Assembly (NCBI GenBank): GCA_003049485.1
Contig: PYST01000073.1
Coordinates: 5,833 to 69,832 of the forward strand
Reading direction: 5' to 3'
DNA from: Ophioceras dolichostomum
Taxonomy: Eukaryota > Ascomycota > Sordariomycetes > Magnaporthales > Ophioceraceae
DNA: 64,000 bases
Positions 59,525 to 64,000 of this stretch are shown here, piece after piece. The stretch's first letter is position 1, and each line of letters begins with the position of its first letter. The translations under genes were made by a program, and so were the position numbers. The notes under the pieces were generated by a model, which saw only the letters and a program-made list of their open reading frames with translations, did not search any database and had not been told where the DNA came from.

Positions 59525-60260
59525 TCGGAACATAATCAAAGAAGCTTCGTACCCTTTCCAGGCCGTCTACTCGTCCGGGTACTCAGGTACCTCGCGACGT
59601 TGTGGCGATCGTATCGTTTAAACGTCTGGTGCCTTTTATGTCGCCACTAGTGCACATTTGGGTTTTACAATGCAAATATCCGGATTCGGACGGTCGAACG
59701 AGCAAGGACACGGCAGCAGTCACCGACACGGCTTAGCATTTGGGTCTCGAGCGGCAACTCGACATCGATTGAGCTGGTCACATCTTTTACTACGAATAGC
59801 TAGACATCCTGTCGACGCCCTCCCTTCAGCATACCTACTACCTAAACAAATAACCATCTGACCTTCCGACCAAGACACGGGGAGAGGAAACTCCGGCTCC
59901 GTATTCCACCGGAAACGAACCACGAGTCGCCTTGCTCCACTCAAACGTCATGAAACCCAAAGCCTCCTCAGGTCGTCATACTCTCTCTCTCTCTTTCTCT
60001 CTCTCATATCTAAAAATAAGAAGCAAAGCCACCGTGGTATCAAGCAAACAAAAACAAAAAAATATCTCCTTCCACAGTGTCTCACCAGCCAAGACCCCAC
60101 AGGCCGGGAAGCACAAACGTTTCATTCACCCCTCTGAAGAGGCGCCACCGAGTATTGGTATACAGATATGTGTGTTGGGTAGTGCGGATGTTGGGTGGGA
60201 GACGACGACGACGACAACCTAGACGAGTTCCTCCTCTGCCTCTTCGAACAGGTTCTGCGA
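59525..60260. other. Convergent 3' region with CT microsatellite
   Basis: Non-coding interval between two converging genes. A short CT run lies at about 59980-60006, followed by an A-rich stretch near 60045-60062. No gene was recognised. Confidence 0.65.
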
Positions 60261-61782
60261 CTAGTTGGTGGTCGTTGTGTTGGAGCACGGAAGGACGATA
60301 CCGGCGGCCCTCAGCGCCGCGCCGACGTCGATGTTGACGGTCTGGTTGGCGCTCGCGAGCGCGTCGCGGAAGTACGGGAGGACCTGGCCCTTGTTGACGA
60401 CGTTCTTGCCGCGCAGCGAGAACGGCAAGATGCCCGTCCCGCAGGCCGGCCGCTGGCCCATGGCCTTGATGATGGCCGACTGGTTGACCTTGGCCCGCAT
60501 GGGGAAGGAGTTGTTGCCAGGCCTGAGGTACATGTTGTCGATGTAGGCCTCGCCGATATCCTCGCCGGCTAGGTAGTTGTAGAAGGTCACGTTGCCCTGC
60601 GAGGGAGAAAATCGACCCGATGCTATTGTCAGCACCTGATCCTACTCGCGGAGGGCCTCACCTCTTTTGTTGTTGTACTCTTCAGGAGTTATACTCTTCA
60701 GGTTAAGGGGAGCAAAGTGGGAAATGGTCACTCACAATCTCGAAAGCGACGTTCGAGTAGTTGGGTACGGTGACGGTGCCGTTGAAGTTCTCGATCTTGA
60801 ACAGGTTGACCCTAGGGTTCGAGACCTCGGTGCCCTGAAACATGCGCAGGCCCGGCATCGTGATGGTCTTCTTGAAGTTGACCTCGTACCGGTGGGAGAT
60901 GACGGGCACGTGCAAGCCGGTGTTGCCAGCGACGGTGACGCGGAGGGAGTCGTTGGCGAGCAGCCAGGTGTTGAAGGCGGTGAAGGCCTCCAGGTCCTCG
61001 ATGGGGGCGAACTGGCTCAGCTTGACCACCTGGTACTTCTCATTGGTGGTCTCGGGGAACCTGACCTTCACGAACGGTCGGTGGGGATTCCAGTCCTCGA
61101 GGTACAGAAACCCGTCGAATGCATCGACAGTGGCCGAAACCCCGCCGGGCGCGTGGACGATGCTGTCGATCGAGATGGTGAAGTTCGACGACTGGGTGTC
61201 CGATGCCGTTATACCCAAGACCTCCAACGCGACCTGATCGATCTTCTCCTGTGCGATCTTCGAGATACCGACGAAGATGCTGCGGATTACATCCCACACC
61301 ATGTTCATCACATCAGTAAACGTCAACTCGTTCGAATGCCCCGCACCTTGACGTTTGTACAGTGCTGCTCCTGCTGAGCTCGATCGACTTTCTTCAAGTA
61401 CTTGGCTGTCTCTCGTCCCCGTCATTCAACCATCCCCGTCCCCGGATTTTACAAAAATGATCAAGCTCAACAACACAACAAAAGCCAAGCGGAAAAAGCA
61501 ACGAGGAAGAGGGGGAAGAGGAGGGGAGGAAGGGGGGAAGGGCACAAGAGGACGGCAAGAGGGTTAGATGTCCTCCAGCAGAGCCCACAGAACACGATCA
61601 CAATCAGAGGATGAGAAGACTTACATCAAAGGCACGACCAGGGCCACGATGGCGCACAGGCCGATCAGATACGCCCACCAGAAGCGCTTGAAGTGGGCGG
61701 CCAAGGCTTTTCTCTTGGAGGTCTTACCGACCACCTGGTTCTCCTGGTGGACAGCGTCCTCGGAGACGCCTTTGTCGGACAT
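60261..61782 (-). CDS. DUF3712 single-pass membrane protein
   Basis: Exons on the minus strand: 61782-61625, 61279-60736 and 60596-60261, giving 345 residues. The N-terminus (about 1-33) is hydrophilic and basic. A membrane helix spans about 35-56 (YLIGLCAIVALVVPL continued by IIFV across the splice). The rest should be outside the cytosol and carries several Asn-x-Ser/Thr sites (NFTI, NDSLR, NGTV, NNSF, NQTV, NTTT). The conserved core (DAFDGFLYLEDWNPH, FVKVRFPETTNEKYQVV, GNTGLHVPVISHRYEVNF) matches the fungal DUF3712 family, which has no known biochemical role. The first intron is long (345 bp). It was chosen because joining PL(at) to (c)IFVGISKIAQEK rebuilds the family transmembrane-to-domain transition; an additional exon inside it is not excluded. 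Function unknown; a vacuolar or cell-surface site is inferred. Confidence 0.86.
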
Positions 61783-64000
61783 CGTGAGAGAAGGAAGAGA
61801 ATTTGTCTCGTGCGAAGGACGGGGTGTTAAAAAAAGGGATCGAGATGACGAAGGGCAAAAAATATCCACCCGCGTCTTATGAGATGAGATTCTTTTCTCT
61901 CTTTGGACTAATCTTCAGCGCGTCGTCCGTGGGCAACTCAACGGGAAACGTCGATGCGGGCTGCGGGCTGCGGGACGTTTTGGTTAGTAATAAGCACCGA
62001 TGAGAGGAAGGAAACGGTCTAGGATGAGGGTCCAAGAGACAAGGGACGGCGAAATCCGTAGTGAGATGGATAGAGGTGGGATGGGATTTACCAGGTGCGA
62101 TGTGTTTGTTGGTGGCCTGTTCTGTTCTTTTCGAGGGGGAGTGGGAAGTAAGAGTTGGAACAAGCGTGCACTTACAACCCTCGCGCGAGCGTCTGCAGGC
62201 AGGCAGATAGACAGCTTGATATACCCCTCGAGTCCTGTCGATGACGACGGCACTGAAAAAGTAAAGGGTCCAGAGGGCGTCAGGATTGTTAGGTTGGTGA
62301 GGTAATGGGGTAGCTTCAAGTATTATATATTGACAGGTATGAGACGCCCAGAAGAAAGTATCAGGGGTGGAGGGCTGGCCTTGTATGTGACCTCTCGACG
62401 TCTACCAACGCTAATTAGAATTAGAATGCAGCTGTCATCCATGGGACCTCAGCTAGTCGAGATTCCTGTTGGTTGCTCATCGTTGTGCGTACACTTTTTT
62501 TTTTATGATTTGTTTTGGCCCCCTCCTTCTCTCCAACGAAAGCAAGGGATGGATGCAGGGCATGCATAGCAATGATCTAATGTTTGTGTGCCAGCCAGGG
62601 GCCAGTTGATGGTCACGGCCTCAACGACTTCTGCAGTTACGTCAAAAGGGTGCGGTGGAGAGTGGAGGCGCGACCAGTGCAGACACCCGTGAATAGACGG
62701 GATCCAATGAGAAGTTGCCCCTTCTCCAAGATCTGCTAGATCACTTCGTCGTTCCCGTATCGATTTTCACCAGCTTTTTTTTTTTTTTTCAAATGTCTGT
62801 TTACTGGGGCCTAGAGGCACACCAACCTGTCCTGTCCGAGACAGTACCGAGGTGAGGGCCGGCAATACTGCCTCCTTCGGGTGTCGCCGACGGGGAGTGG
62901 AGGCCTGGAGGGGAGTGGAAATCCTGGAGGTAGCATCGAGGGGCCAACACTAACTTGGCAGCATCGAAAGCACGCCACCGCGGGGTACAAAAACCTGGGG
63001 CAGACTCTGGGGCAAATGTACCCGTGCAGCAGATTTGCGGATGGGGATGAACAGGATTCAGTTGGATTCATTCCTCCATTCTGTTCAATTAGGGAGAAAA
63101 ATGTGGTCTATTGCACATTGACTATTTTCTCTTTCGTGAGCCCTCTCGTATCTCTGTCTTTTTACCTCCTTGTCTCTGCCTTTCTCGGTTCTGCAACTCA
63201 ACCTGGGGTATGAACATACCAGTTTGGAGATGGCCCTGGGAAAACATCATGAGTTTTCGCTTGGCCCCTGAAATATTGGGGTTTGGCCGCAACCCCAATT
63301 GGACTGGAGTGCCTGGATTCAGAGCATGTGGACAGGGACCAGCCCCAGGGTTGTAATGGAGGATGGTGTGGGTGGGCTTTCGAGGACCTCATTCGCTGCT
63401 CCCATCCCTTTTGGTTCCTTCCCCCGCCCAGTAGGCGTCGATCTCGGTGCCAATCTCCCAACTGCCCGAGGTAGCTTGTTGGGAGATATCCAGGCTCGTG
63501 ACACTCGTTTCTGGTGCTGCTTGGCTGGCGTTGTTGCGGACATCTGAAAATCGATATTTGCAGGGTTGTCCATGATCTGCCCTCTCATGCCTCCTCCTTC
63601 CCGGTCTGGACTCCTCCTTTTCAGCTATGTGCATGCTACAGAGTACCACTTACAAGCCGGCTGGGCCCGCATCCGAGCGTCCCAGCTGTCTGTCCTCGAG
63701 ACCGCGAGACTAGGCGCATCTCGAGATGAGTCTCGACTCAGGATAGCAGCATTCTCTGCCGGGGGCAGTGGTACCGTTATTACCCATATCGATGTATGAC
63801 AGCAGAGAAGAGGCGCCAGGGAGATATGTAGGTACATTGGCCTGCCTATCCACCAGCAACGGCATGCGGGATCGATACTAGTGTGGCGCATCTCAAGGGC
63901 GTCTGTTTTCATGGGAATCCCTGGATGCCTGTGGTGCTTGTCAAACTTACTGTGAGTGAGCTGTTGGATGTCGAGCTAACTTAAACCCAACAGACCGAAC
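61783..64000. other. Intergenic region at the right end of the window
   Basis: Should contain the DUF3712 promoter at its left end. Poly-T runs lie near 62489-62499 and 62775-62790. Short open frames lack domains. A gene beyond the window edge cannot be judged. Confidence 0.55.

Overview
This window is nuclear DNA of a filamentous ascomycete, most likely a Sordariomycete. The evidence is short introns (about 60-170 bp) with fungal splice signals, C/T-rich leaders on coding strands, and proteins of fungal type (Zn2Cys6 factor, DUF3712 protein, chitin-pathway enzymes). No bacterial operons, CRISPR, rRNA or convincing tRNA were seen. The genus cannot be read from the sequence.

Left part (1-22.5 kb): a secreted GH18 chitinase (+), a fungal aldo-keto reductase (-) with a GC-AG intron, a small basic Myb-like nuclear protein (-), a dienelactone-hydrolase-family enzyme (-), an Asn/Tyr/Ser-rich protein with a C-terminal coiled coil (+), a very large mucin-like polytopic membrane protein (-, 12029-17939) and a seven-helix GPCR (-, 20681-22464).

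Middle part (22.5-44.8 kb): about 22 kb with a single gene I can support, a 54-residue cysteine-containing protein (33997-34161, -) with its own TATA box and a repeat-bearing leader. The rest is strongly strand-biased (C/T-rich) sequence with an 812-bp perfect (CT)406 tract, other microsatellites and a recurrent TACCTAGGTA palindrome. This is the least explained part of the window.

Right part (44.8-64 kb): a Zn2Cys6/fungal_trans transcription factor (-), then a housekeeping block: RPT4 (26S proteasome ATPase), GFA1 (glucosamine-6-phosphate synthase, first step toward chitin), PRE4 (20S proteasome beta7), a SAP30BP/HCNGP-type regulator divergent from PRE4, and a DUF3712 single-pass membrane protein. 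RPT4 and PRE4 act in the same machine, but they are separate transcription units. GFA1 and the chitinase sit at opposite ends of chitin metabolism and are 50 kb apart, so there is no sign of a functional cluster.

Gene models with introns were spliced by eye. Exon coordinates are given in each entry, and doubtful junctions are flagged.
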